From Bacteroidales bacterium UBA3289 (GTDB lineage: Bacteria; Bacteroidota; Bacteroidia; Bacteroidales; UBA932), in the NCBI GenBank assembly GCA_002361625.1, contig DETL01000027.1:18738-24642 (forward strand): a stretch of 5,905 bases of DNA. The letters run 5' to 3'. The notes below the pieces were generated by a model, which was not told where the DNA came from, made no database searches, and saw only the letters and a list, made by a program, of their open reading frames with translations. This document shows, piece by piece, positions 4,795 through 5,905 of the stretch. Within the stretch, counting starts at the first letter, position 1; each line of letters begins with the position of its first letter. A program made the translations under genes and the position numbers.

Positions 4795-5905
4795 CTTTCC
4801 TGGAGATCTTGATACCCTTGTCAGCGATGAACCGGATGCCCACGAGGTCGCCCTTGTCCCAGATGTCGTTCGTATCGACCCAGAGGAAATCGCCCGCGTC
4901 GGTCTTGATGGTCAGGTGGTAGTGGTCACCCTTGTACAGGATGAAGTGGACTTCGCCGTCCAGGACGCCGTCGTCCAGGTTGTCCAGCAGGTCCACGGCC
5001 TCGAAGGGGACTTCGACCCGGACCTCGGTGCCGGCCTCGAAACCGCTCTTGAGCGGGAAGTCGGCGCCCAGCAGACTGACGGTCTCCTCGTCCTTCACCG
5101 TGCCGTACAGTGTGTTGCAGGTGCGCTCCTTCTTCATGACCTGGATGTCGTCCGGGTCGATGTACAGGCGCACGGTGCTGTCCACGGGATAGGCGTCGTA
5201 GTCCTGGATCATCAGCTCGTTGCCGGTGTCCGTGTCCACGAACATCTCGTAGTGCACGCCCTTGAAGGTGCAGGACTTGACCTTGGCGGTAAACTGGGTC
5301 TTGCTCTCCTCGGTGGTGAAGTAGATGTCCTCCGGACGGACGACCACGTCCACGGAGACGTTCTCGCCGAATCCTTCGTCCACGCAGTCGAACTCGTGGC
5401 CCATGAAGGCGACGCGACGGTCGCGGATCATCGTGCCGTTGAGGATGTTGGACTCGCCGATGAAGTCCGCGACAAAGGAGTTCACCGGCTCGTTGTAAAT
5501 GTCCACGGGGGTGCCGATCTGCTGGATGCGGCCCTCGTTCAGGACGACGATCGTGTCGGAGAGGGTGAGGGCCTCCTCCTGGTCATGCGTGACATAGATG
5601 AAGGTGATGCCCAGCTTCTTGTGCATTTCCTTCAGTTCCGTCTGCATGTCCTTGCGCATCTTGAGGTCCAGCGCGGCAAGGGGCTCGTCCAGGAGGAGCA
5701 CCTTGGGCTGGTTCACGATGGCGCGGGCGATGGCGATACGCTGCTGCTGGCCGCCGGAGAGGGTGTCCACGTCGCGGTCCTCGTAGTCGGACATGGCGAC
5801 GAGCTTGAGCACCCGGCGGACGCGCTTCTCGATCTCGTCCTCGGGCACTTTCTTGAGCTTGAGGCCGAAGGCGATGTTGTCATACACGTCCAGGTGCGGG
5901 AACAG
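4787..5905 (-). CDS. potA: Polyamine ABC transporter ATP-binding protein PotA (5' end outside window)
   Basis: This is the cytoplasmic ATPase that powers the importer. The frame is open to the right edge, giving 372 visible residues starting LFPHLDVYDNIAFG, which follows the Q-loop in this family; the Walker A segment (roughly the first 85 residues) is missing from the window. Visible motifs are the signature LSGGQQQR (about 49-56), Walker B VLLLDEP (69-75), the D-loop AALD (77-80) and the switch His107 in YVTHDQEEAL. The C-terminal part begins the usual TOBE region (VVVRPEDIYF near 187-196) but continues for about 180 residues with a second, weakly similar module. Estimated full length is about 455, longer than the 378 of E. 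coli PotA. The TAA stop overlaps potB by 8 bp. Other CUT-type importers (maltose, iron) have similar ATPases, but the neighbouring potB-C-D genes make PotA the clear choice. Confidence 0.94.
   Translation of the reverse strand: MFPHLDVYDNIAFGLKLKKVPEDEIEKRVRRVLKLVAMSDYEDRDVDTLSGGQQQRIAIARAIVNQPKVLLLDEPLAALDLKMRKDMQTELKEMHKKLGITFIYVTHDQEEALTLSDTIVVLNEGRIQQIGTPVDIYNEPVNSFVADFIGESNILNGTMIRDRRVAFMGHEFDCVDEGFGENVSVDVVVRPEDIYFTTEESKTQFTAKVKSCTFKGVHYEMFVDTDTGNELMIQDYDAYPVDSTVRLYIDPDDIQVMKKERTCNTLYGTVKDEETVSLLGADFPLKSGFEAGTEVRVEVPFEAVDLLDNLDDGVLDGEVHFILYKGDHYHLTIKTDAGDFLWVDTNDIWDKGDLVGIRFIADKGIKISRKDG

Noticed and set aside
2101..4812. Three long plus-strand open frames (2101-3357, 3201-4079, 4048-4812) antisense to potD, potC and potB
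   Set aside because: They mirror GC-rich codons of the pot genes and give Asp/Glu/His/Gly-rich low-complexity proteins without motifs. Their ends track the coding genes opposite, and none has a promoter or recognisable family.

Overview
The window looks like a chromosomal segment from a fairly GC-rich member of the Bacteroidota, probably Bacteroidales. Two promoters match the Bacteroidota pattern (-33 TTTG, about 19 bp, -7 TAnnTTTG). The main outer-membrane gene has no Shine-Dalgarno sequence but an AT-rich leader, and its OmpA-type protein is of a kind common in that phylum. Genus-level placement (for example Rikenellaceae/Alistipes-like) cannot be settled from this sequence.

Layout: (1) 1-281, minus strand: the first 93 codons of uvrB (nucleotide excision repair), cut by the left window edge. 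(2) 282-417: a 136-bp divergent intergenic region with a promoter for each flanking gene and a 13-bp perfect inverted repeat around the ompA-side leader. (3) 418-1608, plus strand: a complete OmpA-family outer-membrane protein, followed by a strong intrinsic terminator. (4) 1665-1865: a gene-free spacer with two related hairpins (core TGTCCC-TTTT-GGGACA), a larger concentric imperfect palindrome and a 65-nt periodicity. (5) 1866-5905, minus strand: a compact polyamine ABC-transporter operon read as potA (5' end outside the window), potB, potC, potD, closed by a terminator at 1866-1896. The two transcription units, ompA (plus) and pot (minus), converge on the repeat-bearing spacer.

The pot genes form a complete importer apart from the missing PotA N-terminus: PotA hydrolyses ATP, PotB and PotC form the membrane channel (each has an EAA loop that contacts PotA), and PotD captures the substrate. 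The genes overlap by 8 bp (A/B), are 1 bp apart (B/C) and overlap by 4 bp as ATGA (C/D), so translational coupling is likely.

The most unusual points are: PotD carries both an N-terminal lipobox and an extra C-terminal transmembrane helix with a very basic tail; its ligand pocket mixes PotD-like and PotF-like residues; PotA has a duplicated C-terminal TOBE-like module; uvrB may be leaderless; and the convergent spacer holds a palindromic repeat cluster. None of this amounts to a clearly new defence or mobile system. Most of the window is ordinary housekeeping sequence.
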